Shown here: piece by piece, positions 44,690 to 55,862 of the stretch | Layout of the letters: every line of letters begins with the position of its first letter | Numbering within the stretch: position 1 is the first letter of the stretch | Source: Ascaphus truei | Lineage: Eukaryota > Chordata > Amphibia > Anura > Ascaphidae | Direction of reading: 5' to 3' | Length of the DNA stretch: 64,000 nt | NCBI GenBank assembly: GCA_036426205.1 | Contig: CM071568.1 | Location: 213,943,245-214,007,244 of the forward strand | Made by a program: the position numbers and the translations under genes | The notes under the pieces: model-generated | The model's database searches: none | Told to the model about the DNA's origin: nothing | What the model saw: the letters and a program-made list of their open reading frames with translations, nothing else

Positions 44690-46342
44690 CAGGGGGGGGG
44701 GAGGATGGTATGTTGTGGGGACGGAGGGGCAGGAGTAAGGTGGGTTTTTGGGGAAGGGGGGTGGAGAAGGTGGGGGGGGGGTATGGTGGAGTGTAAGGTT
44801 AACAGGGGTTGTGTGGATGGAGGAAGGAAAAAAGGAAACATATGATAAATCTGTAATTATTAGCATCCAGTAATCTCCAATAAAATGTTTCAGTTCCCAT
44901 TCAATCATTTAGGCCGAGCGCAAAAGTATTCAAGGAGATATCCATGACATCTCCTTTTTGTTAGTCGGTTCACTAAAATCATCTATCGCCTCCTCCCTAA
45001 TGCAGAGGGGACGTTCGACCGCACAGAATGAGAAATTTGTAAGTCCACCAGTGGATCTCATTGTACAAAATGTTTGGATAATGGGATTTAATAAATCTTT
45101 CTTAAAAATTTGTAATTTCTGACCAATTTCTGAGTACAATGTATCATGCTATCTGTGGTTTCTTTCCCACATATTTATGTCGACATCCGCTGTAATCACA
45201 TATACCACGTGAACTTGTTTTGACGTTGATAAAGGTGTGATTCTAGTTTTACGCTTTTGTGAAACATGTTGTACTCTCTGTTGGTGTAGCATATTTTCAA
45301 CATTTGCATAAACTGCATCTGGAAAAAAACCTCTGGGGATGTTACGCTAACGGGATTGAACTTGGAGTTTAACAATCTTTTTAGATGGCTAAGAGGCAAT
45401 GTGTTGGCCCTTCTTAAGCAAATCTGGAGACCTTGTGTCGTATATGTATCCAATCTTTGCCAATTTTAATAATGTTCCCGTGTTTGGACCCTATCTGTCT
45501 AACTTTGTGGACCCTGTTTGCAAGATTTTTGGTAATGCTAATGGCGTGTCTTGAAAATGTGTTTGTGTTTGTTTCTAATTTTCTTTTTTTCAATAGATCC
45601 CCACGGTCCAAAGTATTAGCATTAAGAAGGGCCACGTCAACATCACTTTATTGTACCCCTGTATAGAATTTATCACTTATGTTTTGGAGTTTCAAGAAGG
45701 TTTCTGGTCTACACAAGGCGTCTAATACGCAAATTGTCCCTTAGGTACCCTAATCCAATGTTTTAGGATGACTGCTTCGGCGTGTAGATAAGAATTCTGC
45801 ATTGTGTTTTTGGTATATCTCGTTTGTATACCAGTGATAGGTCACCATAGATGGTCACATAAGGTTAATTATTTAACAGTATCAGTTTCAAAAGTAAAGT
45901 GAAGATTTATATTGTTATTATTGGGAGTTTCAATGAATGTGTGAAGCTATTTAGATCAACCCTCCCAAATGAAAATCAAATCATCAATGAAACGTTTATA
46001 AAAATGATGTTAGAGCGAAAAAAATTAGTGCTACCATGAGATGTAATAGATTCCCATAAACCCATGAACAATTGAAGCATATGAGGGTGCAAAAGAATTC
46101 CCCAAGCTGGCCCTTTTTTTGAAGAAAAATTTTGTGTTCAAAAAAAGAAAATAGTTGTGTGTAAAGTAGAGAGGATGAGCATCAGTGATAAAAGTGTATT
46201 GTGCTATGGAAAGTGTTAACAAGTTGCAATTAGTGGTTAATGGCCCAGGCCGTGCTCGGTTCAATAATAGTTGTCAGTGATTTGACGTCCATGGTGACCC
46301 ATCGATACCCCCTCCTTCTCGGACACATCTTCTAATTACTTT
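44690..46342 (-). pseudogene. PLE RT palm to C-terminus, decayed
   Basis: Traces in order: MDVKSLTTII (motif with the first catalytic Asp, 46285), GNSFAPSYASIVHGFMG (46090), FYKRFIDDLIFIWEG-like sequence (46000; the catalytic YIDD reads FIDD) and SYLHAEAVILKHWIRVPKGQF (45770). Then NANTLDRGDLLKK (45620) and helical segments to 45200. A C-terminal stretch near 44930-45139 (VERPLCIREEAI) may be the nuclease remnant. Many stops and shifts. It shares all these landmarks with the copy at 41.2-43.7 kb. Confidence 0.75.
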
Positions 46343-47266
46343 TCACTGGCTGTAGTGGTCCTTCGTGTCTTCAATGAATGAAGGTAAGGTTTTTACAATG
46401 GGTTGGAGGAATTTATCCACATAACGTGAAACACCATCTCCCAAAGATCCAATACTGGAGACAATGGGCCTCCCCGGGGGGTTCTCCAGTGATTTATGGA
46501 TCTTTGGGAGATGGTGGAAAATTGGAATTGTAGGAAACTCACATGCCAGATATTGCCGTTCTTTGTTAGATAAAACATACAAAGTATCGCCAAGTTCTAA
46601 GAGATCTTGAAGCTCTCCCAAAAACCCTCTTGTTGGGTCTGATTTTAGTGTGGCATAAAATTCTTTGTTGCTCAAAAGTCTTAAAGCCTCGTCCCGGTAT
46701 TTGATGGATGACTGTACAACTATTGCTCCTCCCTTATCTGCATTTTTTATGATTATGTCTGTGTTTTTCTTTAATAGATCTAGATCTATTCTTTCCTGTG
46801 GGGTAAGATTATCTGATAAATATGATGAATCAGAGAATGAGTAGCCTTTGGCTAGTAACCTCAAGTCTCTGTCCACCAGCCTCTCAAATGTTGACAGACA
46901 TGGGCCCTTGGTGTTATTTGGCACAAATAAAGAACGTTTTTTAAGTTTGGAATCAATGTGGCCGAAAAAGGGAGGTTCAATAGTTGGCTCTGTGTGTCCC
47001 TCATCGTATAAGGACTGCATATCAAACTCAACCGTGCTTTCAGCAAAGGTAGGGGCCTTGATCACACTAGCATTGTCAATGGTGGTTTGTGATGTGTTTA
47101 TAACAGACTGAGATAGAGTTTTGTTAATGTTTTTTGAAAACAATTTCTTAAGAGCCCATTTGCGTGTGTACTTTTGTAAGTCAATTATTGTTGTGGAAAG
47201 GTCAAAGTTTTCTTGTGGGGCGTAATTCAAGCCTTTATTGAGCAACAGTATTTGGGATGATGTCAA
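46343..47266 (-). pseudogene. PLE N-terminal RT domain, long open segment
   Basis: 307 codons open. The start SSQILLLNKGLNYAPQENFD is the PLE 'LLxKGLxFxP' signature. A linker leads to IIIKNADKGGAIVVQSS, then ACEFPTIPIFHHLPKIHKS, PPGRPIVSSIGSLGDGVSRY and VDKFLQPIVKTLPSFIEDT, the RT fingers. It stops just before the palm. Relative to the upstream open segment (48081-47308) it is out of frame by one shift near 47290. PLE RT copies RNA using a nicked DNA 3' end. Two stops close to the end (near 46343) break the path to the palm. Confidence 0.88.
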
Positions 47267-47307
47267 GGTCAGGTCAGAAATGTTAATGACGTTGTTATGT
47301 TGAGGAT

Positions 47308-48081
47308 CTAAGAATATTTTTTCCTCTTGTTGTCTGTCCCGTATGATTTTTCTGTTTTTCTTGCCCCTTCTACACTTTTTGAGTTTTTTAACTGGGTATT
47401 GTCAGAATTAGAATGTAATGGTCGTGAGCGATCTTCTCTAGAATTCGTCATGTATGTTCTGTCAAAATACCCGCCCTCTGAGTCTTTAGTGATGTGTTTG
47501 TCATGGGCGATGAAAGAGACGGATGGTCTGTCATTGTAATCAGAGGAATCAGTGTCAAAACTTTGTCTCCGTTCTGTATGGGGTGATTTTAGAATTGATC
47601 TGGTGTTAGGTTTTGATGTATTAACCTCCTCTTCAGACGACCACCTGCGTGGTGTGGATTGGGAGGGAAATCTATTTCTATTGAAATCCCTAGTGGGAAC
47701 AGGTCTCTCCCAGACATAGACCTGACCTTTTTCGTAGTCAGTCCTATCTCTGGAGAATTTATCCTGTTTTTTATCAATAACACCTTTCTCCATTTTATCA
47801 ATATTTTGTAGGAGAATTTTATCATTGTGGGGAAACCTGTCCATATCTTTGAATCTATATAATTCTTTTTTCATACGTTCTATATCAGATGTTAACATTT
47901 TCTTTTCATTAACTTTGGCCCCAACAATTAATTCAATAAGTTGTTTGGAACATTCGTCCAATATTTTTCTCCATTGGAATTGGAACTCGGTATTAGGGAA
48001 CCCAAATGATGGCATTTTTTTGATTCTTAGTCCTCTGGGGATGCGCTTGGTCTTTAAATAGTTTTCCAGAGTTATAATCAC
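47308..48081 (-). pseudogene. PLE N-terminal extension
   Basis: 257 codons, starting IITLENYLKTKRIPRGLRIK and MPSFGFPNTEFQFQWRKIL, a conserved N-terminal motif of PLE proteins, followed by DECSKQLIELIV. The second half is a charged, Ser/Arg/Lys-rich linker (RRWSSEEEVNTSKPNTRSIL) without known fold. A GTG/ATT stretch in the 5' module leads straight into it, and an upstream in-frame stop at about 48108 limits its extension. It ends by a one-base shift into the next segment. Confidence 0.82.
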
Positions 48082-48087
48082 GTCCCC

Positions 48088-48300
48088 CAGTGCAACTGTA
48101 AGTTATCTCCCTTCAAGTCTTTCTCCAACTTCATTGTGCTTACTGCTAGCCAGTTGTAGAGAATTACATATATTTCAACACACACTGGGGGATAGTGGCA
48201 CCCTTCAATCAGATTTATTATTAAAACACCATTTCACAGCTGCAGCTACATTTTCTGAGCGCCTGGTGGGTTAACTGGCTGTTTACCCGTTTTCACACTA
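48088..48300 (-). repeat. PLE 5' module, minus orientation
   Basis: Reverse complement of 36586-36805, about 90% identical by eye. It directly precedes the PLE coding sequence here, which shows that it is the element's own 5' region. Confidence 0.82.
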
Positions 48301-49372
48301 TCCCACCTCAGCACCGCATTCCCGTCTCGTTTGTGGTGAGCACGCCCTGACAGTCTTGCATGGAATATTGTGCATTCAAAGGCGAACATAAGTAATTTGC
48401 ACAAACACATTTCGTTATGTTTTATTAAAGCTCTTGTTTCGCTTCATGTAGTATAATGTGAGCATAAATAGGAACATGTACCATATGGTATTTAATTGTG
48501 TTCATATGTAGCTCACTTCATATTTTTATTTCGCTCATGTGTGTGTGAAACCAGCTACAGCTACCAGCTACAATTAATATGTAATCACAGCATAGAGGTG
48601 AACAGAGGGGGTGGGGTCGGGTTCAGAGCCAGATCACAGGGTCATGGTAGGGTCAAGTCTTGTGGGACGGCTTACAGGTGGTAGAACCAAATAAAAGTAC
48701 AGGGTGGTGTCACGTCTTGGGGAGGGACTACAGTTGTTACAAGCTGACAAGGTGAACAGAAGTTCATCACATTCATTTGAAATGGTAATTATCAGAAGAC
48801 TTTCAGCCACCAGGCCACTATGTATGAAAATGTACGTTAGTCATTCGTTCAGTCATATCTTATTTTTACCTTATAGATACGCCAACTTATCACACCAGTA
48901 CCATTTGTGAGCGACACACTGCATGTGTTGCTGAGTGTCAGCTACATTGAGCGCTACACCTGCTTCTATTAAATGTTCAGACAGATCACAAAAACATTCA
49001 TTCACATTTCCACAATTAGGTACTGAATTATAAGCAGTATCAACTTTGCTGTCATGGTAGTTATATACATTATTATTGTTAGATTACTACACAACATATG
49101 CAGTGTCTGTACAACAGAACACTTAATTTTACAACGCATTCATGCATGAACATTGTATGTTGTATGGTGTTTAAAATAAACGTGCCGATTAGGTTCACAT
49201 GAACATTTGTTAAGATGGATAATATTCAGATTGACCGAACCATATCATTGTCATTTCGTTATGTGATGCTGATATTTAGCCATAACTACTCCCACTACAG
49301 ATACTTCATGTTAATTATGTACACATGACAATTAAATTCTGATGTTATTCTTCTATATAGTTTCTCCTGTAG
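48301..49372. other. AT-rich flank upstream of possible exon
   Basis: No repeat ends or domains recognised. If the exon model is right, this is upstream intron. Confidence 0.4.
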
Positions 49373-49441
49373 CTCCTGGGTCACCTGACACTGAACATGT
49401 CTCATCACCTGGCTCATCAAGGTCATCATCAAGAATGGAAG
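49373..49441 (+). CDS. Possible exon A (Ser/Pro-rich)
   Basis: A 69-nt segment bounded by a strong acceptor (TTCTTCTATATAGTTTCTCC then TGTAG) and a donor GTGAGT. Read in phase 1 it gives PGSPDTEHVSSPGSSRSSSR then MEG/E. Its last base plus the first two of exon B form GAA, so the frame runs on. Length divisible by three with equal phases is typical of real exons. I do not recognise the protein. Ser/Pro-rich linkers like this occur in Myb/SANT-type accessory proteins of Harbinger elements and in many nuclear proteins. No expression evidence. Confidence 0.45.
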
Positions 49442-51189
49442 GTGAGTGTATGAGGTGCAGCACATATAGGGCCTTATTCAGAGAACATTCATAAAAAAAT
49501 ACGCCAGGGAATTTAAAATGGTGTTTTTTTGGGCGTTGCTATCACGGTATTCAGAAAGGCTCGAATACCAGTGATTGCAAAATGCCCAAAACTGGTGAGT
49601 TGCTGACAGCGAGAGCATCAACCCTCTGAAAAGGCAAAAACCAGCGATTCATTTCTGCTGCAGAGAGAGCAGCTCTGAGAGAGCCGCCTCTCCCAGCTGA
49701 AATGTAGCCCGAAATTTATTTATTTAAATATACATTTCTTTAATAGTGTAGATGTGCAGGGGGTCTCCGGAGCTGAACCGCTTTGGTTTTATGTCCGGGG
49801 ACCCCCTGCTTCCCGAGATACAGGCCCCTTTATGGGGTGCCGGTATCTCCTATGCAAGGAAATGTCCCCCTGCACCTCTACACTATTAAATAAATGTATA
49901 TTTAAATAAATATTTAAAAACAGATCAATACACGCCCCCCCAACTCCTCCGCCCAAACCCATACAGTACAGTAATGGGCAAAATAACTATTATCCAGATA
50001 TGGATAATAGATTATTTGCCCATTATTAAACACTGCATTAGCATACATAAATAAAATACAGTTATACTTACCACAACAGCAGGTCCCTCTGTCCTCCGTT
50101 GCCAGAAAGCATATATAGAAAATAAATATATTCTAATGGTCCCTAACCCCTTAATCACCTTAGCGGTTCCTAACCGCTATAGTTATTAAGGGGTTAACCC
50201 ACCCTGACCCGTCAGGCCTAAGCACCCACCCCAGACTGACTATACCCACCCTATAGCCATTGAGTAGTATAGTGGTACATCATACCCATATAATAATAAT
50301 AATAATATGGGCATGATAAGCCTCTATAGCACTCAATGGGCACCCTAATAAAAATACAGTAATACACAAGACACACAATAAGAGAAGCCAACTAAACTAC
50401 CAAAAAAGACACTTCAGCCAGCTAATCCAATCAATATAATCAATAGCAATATCAACATTGAATTAATTAAACCATTATCCAATCAAAACAATTAATTCGG
50501 AAAGCAACTCAAAATGAATAGTAACACTAACCAATGTAATCAATGAATTAATCCTACATTAATTAATGTAACCATTAAAAGACAAATAAATACATTAAAA
50601 CTATCTCTGAAGTATCCATAAAACACATTAGCTAACATAATATAACATTAAGTACAAGCGAACACCAATCTCAAACATGTTCTTACATTAACCATAAACA
50701 AACAATCACATCCACATCATTAAATGCAATAACAAGCGTGAAATGCCCCCAAATATTGGCATAATAATGTATTAATCTGTACCCTAAAGTGGTACAGATT
50801 AATATATTATCAGTCAATGTGCCTCCCCCAAAAAATAAAAAAAGACATCCAAAGAATAAACATGTAAAAAGAGACATTTACAAACATTGAATATCTTACT
50901 TACCATTAGAAGCGGTGGCCCTCCGACTCCCGGGGTAACAGGAAGCTCACGTACCTTGAAGGCCTCCAACAGCATCCGATGCCATCCGCCATCAGGATCC
51001 GGCTCAGGTACCCCAATCTTCTTTTTTCTTTCTTTACTCACCTTCTTCTTTCTTCATCTGTAACCATTTCTTGTTGTTCTTTATCTTCTTTCTTCATCTG
51101 TCAATCCAAAAAAACCCATGTTAAATCCCAGCCGATGCTGTCTCGTCGGCTTCTTGGGCTCAAATGAGGCGTCAAGGCCTTAAATATGG

Positions 51190-51420
51190 CTTGTGACGTC
51201 ACATTTACCCTCACAATGGTTAACAGCCACCTGATTGGCTGTTAAAACCATGTGCAGAATGAAATTTTTTTTTTGCCGTGACGTCACTTAAAGGGAATGA
51301 TGCCAGCCAATCAGAATGGCTGTGCTTCATTTACCTTTAACATGACGTCGGTAAATCCAAGATGGCCGCTGTGTCACAAGGTATTTCAGCCAATCAGATC
51401 GTGGCTAACCGCTAAGGTAA
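51190..51420. repeat. CRE/CCAAT module, second locus
   Basis: GTGACGTCACTTAAAGGGAA, AGCCAATCAGAATGGCTGTG and TTTACCTTTAACATGACGTC resemble one arm of the foldback at 32980-33355. CRE-like TGACGTCA occurs at about 51195 and 51280, and CCAAT at about 51310 and 51393. Confidence 0.65.
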
Positions 51421-51623
51421 TGATGGGGTTAACTCCCCCCGCAACCCCCCCGCAATGCCTAAACAGCCACTAAGGGCCAAATTCCCTCTTCACCCACCCC
51501 CGCTAGCCACAATATTGTATTGTACTGTATGTTTCTTACAGTAAGCCTGGTACGGCTGTTTAACCCCTTCATTGCCTTAGCGGTTAGCCACTAAGGTAAT
51601 GAAGTTGCTGTACATGCATGTTT

Positions 51624-51709
51624 CCTGCCTCGGATGCATGCCGAGGGGGTCCGGAGCTGCTATTAATGGCTATCAGCTCCAGAGACCCCCGGCATCAATC
51701 CGAGGCAGG
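51624..51709. repeat. Hairpin module, copy 2
   Basis: CCTGCCTCGGATGCATGCC...GAGGCAGG folds back with few mismatches, with TCCGGAGCTG opposite ATCAGCTCCAG. It matches the module at 28226-28307. Confidence 0.75.
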
Positions 51710-52421
51710 AAAAGGGCCTGATTTTTTCGAAGTACCGACATATCGCAGCTCATCGAGGCATCTCCCCACCAATTGTCCAACAATTTTGTGGGGAATTGGA
51801 TTTGGGGAGAAAATCGTTTTTTATGGATGCGATAGGCTGCAATAGGCCGCGACACCCGACTCGCGGGTCTCTGAATAGCGGGAGTTTATCAACCATCCGA
51901 AAATGGTCGATAAGGGGCTGATCGCTGCTCAGTCAGCGAATTTCGGATGGAGATAAAATTTTGCGTCGATACAGGCCGTTCTCGAGCACTTATCGAGGCT
52001 TTCTGAATACGAGTGCCCATTTTGGTCGATAAGTGCTCGATAAGGGCCTTATCGAGGCTTTATGAATAAAACCCATAATGTGTACATTTGAAGAATTTCA
52101 TTTGCCATGGAAAAAAAATGCCTTTCACATGTAATGAACTTCACATCAGTTATTGTCACAGAAGATGTAGTGTTTCCTGACAACATGTATTGTGTGTGTT
52201 TTAAACTATCAGCTATTAGTTGTTAGGTTACAACAACCTTTAATTCATTCTTCTGTCACACTGAGTCGAAACATCATTGTTACTTCAAGCATCATCTTTT
52301 AATTGGACACAAATTATAAATTATGGAAACATGTTATGTGTTACACTGAGAACAACTATCATTATAGTGAAAACAAAGTGAAAGTTCCATGGCAGTTCAT
52401 AATGTCTTTCTTTATTTGTAG

Positions 52422-52882
52422 AACCAGATGTTGCCGCTCAAGGACAAATTCACACAAATGACCATGAACATGTTGACACTCCTGGATTAACCCAGCATTC
52501 AAGTCCTCCTGCTCGTGACACCTACTCAGCTATTGCAGCTTCTGAAGAACGAATCTTGGGTGAAGAAAATCGTCGCCATTCAGAAATGATGTCAGTGCTT
52601 GAAAGGATGCTGTCACTGCATGAAAGGATGCATGAAAGGTCAATATCAGAACTGTCACAAATTCAAAAGTCATCATCCAAGTTCCTAAAGAAATCCAAAA
52701 TGTAAACAGGACATTACAAGCACTAGTTCTCAATGTAAGCCAATCAAATCAGTTGCGGAGTACAGCAAGAGAACAACAATTCCACTTTACCCCATCAGAG
52801 GATGGATCTTTACATGCTGCTACTTTTTCTCCTGAGTCATCAGTTCTTCATTGCCCAGTTCTGGATGATACCGGTACAGTAG
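52422..52882 (+). CDS. Possible exon B (helical, Glu/Met-rich)
   Basis: Acceptor TTTCTTTATTTGTAG precedes AACCAGATG and donor GTAAGT follows at 52883. Phase 1 reading gives EPDVAAQGQIHTNDHEHVDT, a Ser/Pro link, then a helix SEERILGEENRRHSEMMSVL and ERMLSLHERMHERS, ending SISELSQIQK. The frame then meets a stop at 52702. In the +1 frame it continues VPKEIQNVNRTLQALVLNVS and EDGSLHAATFSPESSVLHCP to the donor. The exon is 461 nt; one missing base would make it 462 and phase-symmetric like exon A. It is therefore either a pseudogene with a 1-bp deletion or a sequencing error. Product unknown. Confidence 0.5.
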
Positions 52883-53025
52883 GTAAGTTCTGTGCAGGTC
52901 CCTGTCAATATCCAACCGCTTACATCTGTTCAAAATATGGAACGACACCTACAAATGAGACACGCAAAAGAAAGTTAGGGCAACAATTACTAATAACCAG
53001 CTTTTGGAAAAAGATTAAAACACCA

Positions 53026-53460
53026 TGTGACAGGGTAAACAAAAGCCACCAGTTATATGCCTGGAAAACCTATGTCTAGTCCGCAGTGCAGCACTGACTA
53101 GGTTAACTTCAGCTGGGAACCTCAGGATAATTAGTTGGATCCCAGCTGCCTAATCAAGGTGTGTTAAAACCCAGGCTGTAGACAGAGGGAGGCTGTTGAT
53201 GAGAGAGGAGTAAGCTGCTGCTAAGGTGATTCCTGAAAACAAGGTCTGATAAACAAAGTAACTGAATTATAAACTGTCTGTCTCCTGCTTAGAAAAGGGA
53301 TTGCTGCCTGAGTTACACACTGTCTGCTAAAGAGAAACTGTTTCGTTTTGTTTTTGCTGAAGAAAAGCTATTTTTGTTTTGTGTGTTGTATATCTGTTAA
53401 GGCTAAATAAATAAGCCTTGGCAAGAAACCCACGCGTGTAATTGCATGTACCCTGCAACA
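53026..53460 (+). repeat. 5' LTR of gypsy element
   Basis: Begins TGTGACAGGGTAAAC and ends CCCTGCAACA (TG...CA). It contains AATAAATAAGCC near the 3' end as polyadenylation signal, and TA(TGGTGTCAAGAATTGG) follows as the likely primer-binding site region. The gag reading frame starts 79 nt further on. A matching 3' LTR is not in the window. Confidence 0.8.
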
Positions 53461-53538
53461 TATGGTGTCAAGAATTGGGAAGAATTTTGAAAGGCCCCTG
53501 CAGTTAAAGGGCCATACATACACACAAGAATGAAAAAA

Positions 53539-54430
53539 ATGGAAGCATTTTTAAAGAGTTTTTGTGCGAGCAGACCAAGCAGCAGGGACAGTTAATGCAG
53601 GAGCAGGCCCGGCTGCAAGCAGTGAGAAATGAAAGACTTTTGCAGCAGCAAACCCAGCTCCTAACCCAGCAGCAGGCAGCACAGGAGGAGCGAATGGCCA
53701 AGCTGCTGACCCAATTCCAGGGGTCTGCCAGTCCAGAACTTGCAAACAGACCCCCGATACTCCTGAGGAAAATGGCGCCGAACGAGGATCCAGAGGCTTT
53801 TTTACTGATTTTTGAAAGAGTCACCGAAGCTCAGGGCTGGGCTACAGATCGCTGGGCAACTGCTTTGGCCCCGCTCCTCATAGGAGAAGCCCAGGCCTCA
53901 TATCAGCGTCTCCCAGCAGATCAGGCAATGGACTACCGCCAAGTAAAAGCCGCCATACTGGATCGCTTAGGTCTGACCCCAGAGACCTACCGGCAGCAGT
54001 TCCGGAACATGAAGTACACTGATAAGATGAGACCCCGGGTCCTCGCTCAGCGATTATTGGACTTACTGTATGTACGCGCTGGATACAACCTGAGGAGTGC
54101 ACTAAGGAGGCAATTCTTGAGCAGGTGGTTTTGGAACAATTTCTACAAATAATACCCCCTTCCGCACGCTCGTGGGTAAAACGCCACGCTGGTGAAACCC
54201 TAACTTTGGCGGTCCGACTCGTGGAGAACTTCCTTGGGGCTGAGCAGCAGGCGAGTGTCCTGGACCCGACTCCACCGGCACTAGCGGACACCCAAAGATG
54301 GAGGTCGGATCAATGGGGAACCTAGGGCCCGTCACGGAACCGCCACGTCCAATGGAAGGAGCAGTCGTTCCAGCAAGGACGGAGTCCAAATGCTGGTCCC
54401 CGCAGAGACCCTGTGGACAGACGTTCACAG
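53539..54430 (+). pseudogene. Ty3/gypsy gag with SCAN-like domain
   Basis: After ATGGAAGCATTT and a probable one-base shift near 53560, the frame reads CEQTKQQGQLMQEQARLQAV and QQQTQLLTQQQAAQEERMAK, a Gln-rich coiled coil. The capsid part follows: ILLRKMAPNEDPEAFLLIFE, WATALAPLLIGEAQASYQRL and AAILDRLGLTPETYRQQFRN. A shift near 54070 moves to a frame with VVLEQFLQIIPPSARSWV and LAVRLVENFLGA. The EQFL...WV...AV.LVE pattern is the SCAN fold signature. Vertebrate SCAN domains are known to descend from the gag of Gmr1-like gypsy elements. The zinc knuckle and pol are missing: the element is cut at about 54430 by LTR and PLE fragments. Confidence 0.87.
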
Positions 54431-54672
54431 AGGTACACAATTAGGAGGCTTTATAACGTGAAATTATAATAGGCTTTATTCTGCCTGTTCCTTTTCATCA
54501 GGAAAATTATCCAAACACAGGGGGGGGGGGAACAAAGCTTCCATTCACTTGGGAGTAATTCTAGTGAAAACACTATGCAACCAATTCACATCTCCCTAGT
54601 CAAGCATTTCTCCCCAGCCCCAAACATAGCATGAAAATAAGCAGATATAAGCAGTCTCTTAATAATGAAAGT
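54425..54672 (-). repeat. LTR fragment related to the 22.4-kb solo LTR
   Basis: Shares ACAAAGCTTC(T/C)ATTCACTTGG, CTAGTGAAA, CCCAGCCCCAAACATA and ATGAAAGTCTTATC with 22440-22660, diverged. Both ends are broken. The junctions touch gag on the left and a PLE 3' UTR piece on the right. Confidence 0.75.
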
Positions 54673-54825
54673 CTTATCCGTTTGTAAAAACATGAGGCAT
54701 ATATAGCAAATGCAAGTTACAACACACTTTACATGCCATTATCAGCAATGTCAGGATGTACACCTGTTACCCATTTGTTTGGGGCTTGACCACAGGTGTT
54801 GTAACTTGCATTTGAATATTGAATA
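54665..54825. repeat. Foldback of PLE 3' UTR
   Basis: CCGTTTGTAAAAACATGAGG...AAATGCAAGTTACAACAC matches 37200-37245 in plus orientation. From ACTTTACATGCCATTATCAG the same UTR reads in reverse, ending GTGTTGTAACTTGCATTT. The two 18-base ends are exact reverse complements. Confidence 0.8.
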
Positions 54826-55740
54826 TATTCTAATGTCCCCTAGCCCCTTAATCACCGTAGCAGTTTATAATCGTGAAAGAAATTAAAGGGTTAAACCACC
54901 CTGCCCCGCTACCCACCCGGGAGGCCTAACCACCATCCCCAGGCAACTACCCCCACCCTTCACCCATTCATTTGTACAGTGGGTACCTCATGCCCATATA
55001 TTATTGGGCATGATTAAGCAATATACAAATAAATGGGTAAGGATTCCAAAAACAGGCCCAAATAAAAACATAACATAGCTACTGTAAATAAAACACAGCA
55101 GATTGCAAAATCAAATACAGCACATATAAAAATCAAACACCGCACATCTCAAATTAAAACACATAGCAAAATCAAATACAGCACATCTCAAAATTAAAAA
55201 CACAGCACATCTCAAAATCAAATACAACACATAGCAAAATTAATATATAACAAACGCCAATCAAACTATTGAATGGCACGGTGTGTTTATGATACAAATA
55301 ATATGTGCATCATTTAACACTGTCAGTCAATGCTCAAGCTAAAAGAAACAATTACAAACAAGATCCAATGTCATCCAAACAATAAGAAAATAAAAATAAA
55401 TCAAGAAGTAAACAGAAATAAATTAACAACAATAAATTAAGCCAATCCAAAATAAATTACACAATTTACAATTAAAACAACAAAAACAAACCATTATTAA
55501 ATAAATGAAAGCTCAAAGTAACCACCATCAGCCAAAATCTAACTACCAAAAAGAAGCCACTATTACAAAGCAAGCCCCCCTGAAATAAACTATTGCAAAC
55601 ACCACTAAAAAATACATCTTACAAAATAAAAATTAAATTGCACCAACATTTCTAAGCAAACAAGCAAAATACATTCAAAATACATAAAAACAAGCATTTG
55701 CAAATACAACCATTGATTGTCCCTCTATGTATGTATGTAT
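54826..55740. repeat. Composite intergenic repeat
   Basis: Contains CCCCTTAATCACC(G/T)TAGC and TTAAAGGGTTAAACCACCCTG modules, then an A-rich stretch (AAAATCAAATACAGCACAT repeated about five times at 55100-55250). It matches 50108-50680 in order. Confidence 0.6.
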
Positions 55741-55799
55741 ATCCATAGACAAACAAAGAAGGTTCCAGGGCACTACGGAATTTCAAAAAGGATTTATTA

Positions 55800-55862
55800 G
55801 AAGAGGCACAACGTTTCAACCACCACACGTGGTCTTTCTCAAGTGAAGATAACTTAATAATG
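55800..55862 (-). ncRNA. Hammerhead-like motif, left PLE terminus
   Basis: Minus strand: CTTGAGAAAGACCACGTGTG, GTGGTTGAAACGTTGTGCC. Nearly identical to the right terminus. It is a UUGAGAA core of the U3-A8 type. Stem I is not convincing. Confidence 0.45.

Larger units (their letters stand above)
44120..48300 (-). mobile_element. Penelope-like element, minus strand
   Basis: Order on the minus strand: 5' module (48300-48088), N-terminal coding region, RT, a decayed C-terminal part with nuclease traces, 3' UTR (44690-44215), TATA box, hammerhead (44213-44153) and end GTTCTATTAAAG (near 44130). It is the most complete copy of this family in the window and faces tail to tail with the decayed plus-strand copy. 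Confidence 0.85.
49469..52074. mobile_element. 2.6-kb Harbinger-like non-autonomous element in intron
   Basis: Ends are GGGCCTTATTCAGAG... and ...CTTTATGAATAAAACCC, an imperfect inverted pair, with ATA on both sides (49466-49468 and 52075-52077), a 3-bp duplication as in PIF/Harbinger. No transposase inside. The interior holds CCCCTTAATCACCTTAGCGG modules, an ATAATAATAATA tract, A-rich DNA, a CRE/CCAAT part and the 86-nt hairpin. It starts 28 bp after the donor of exon A. Confidence 0.65.
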
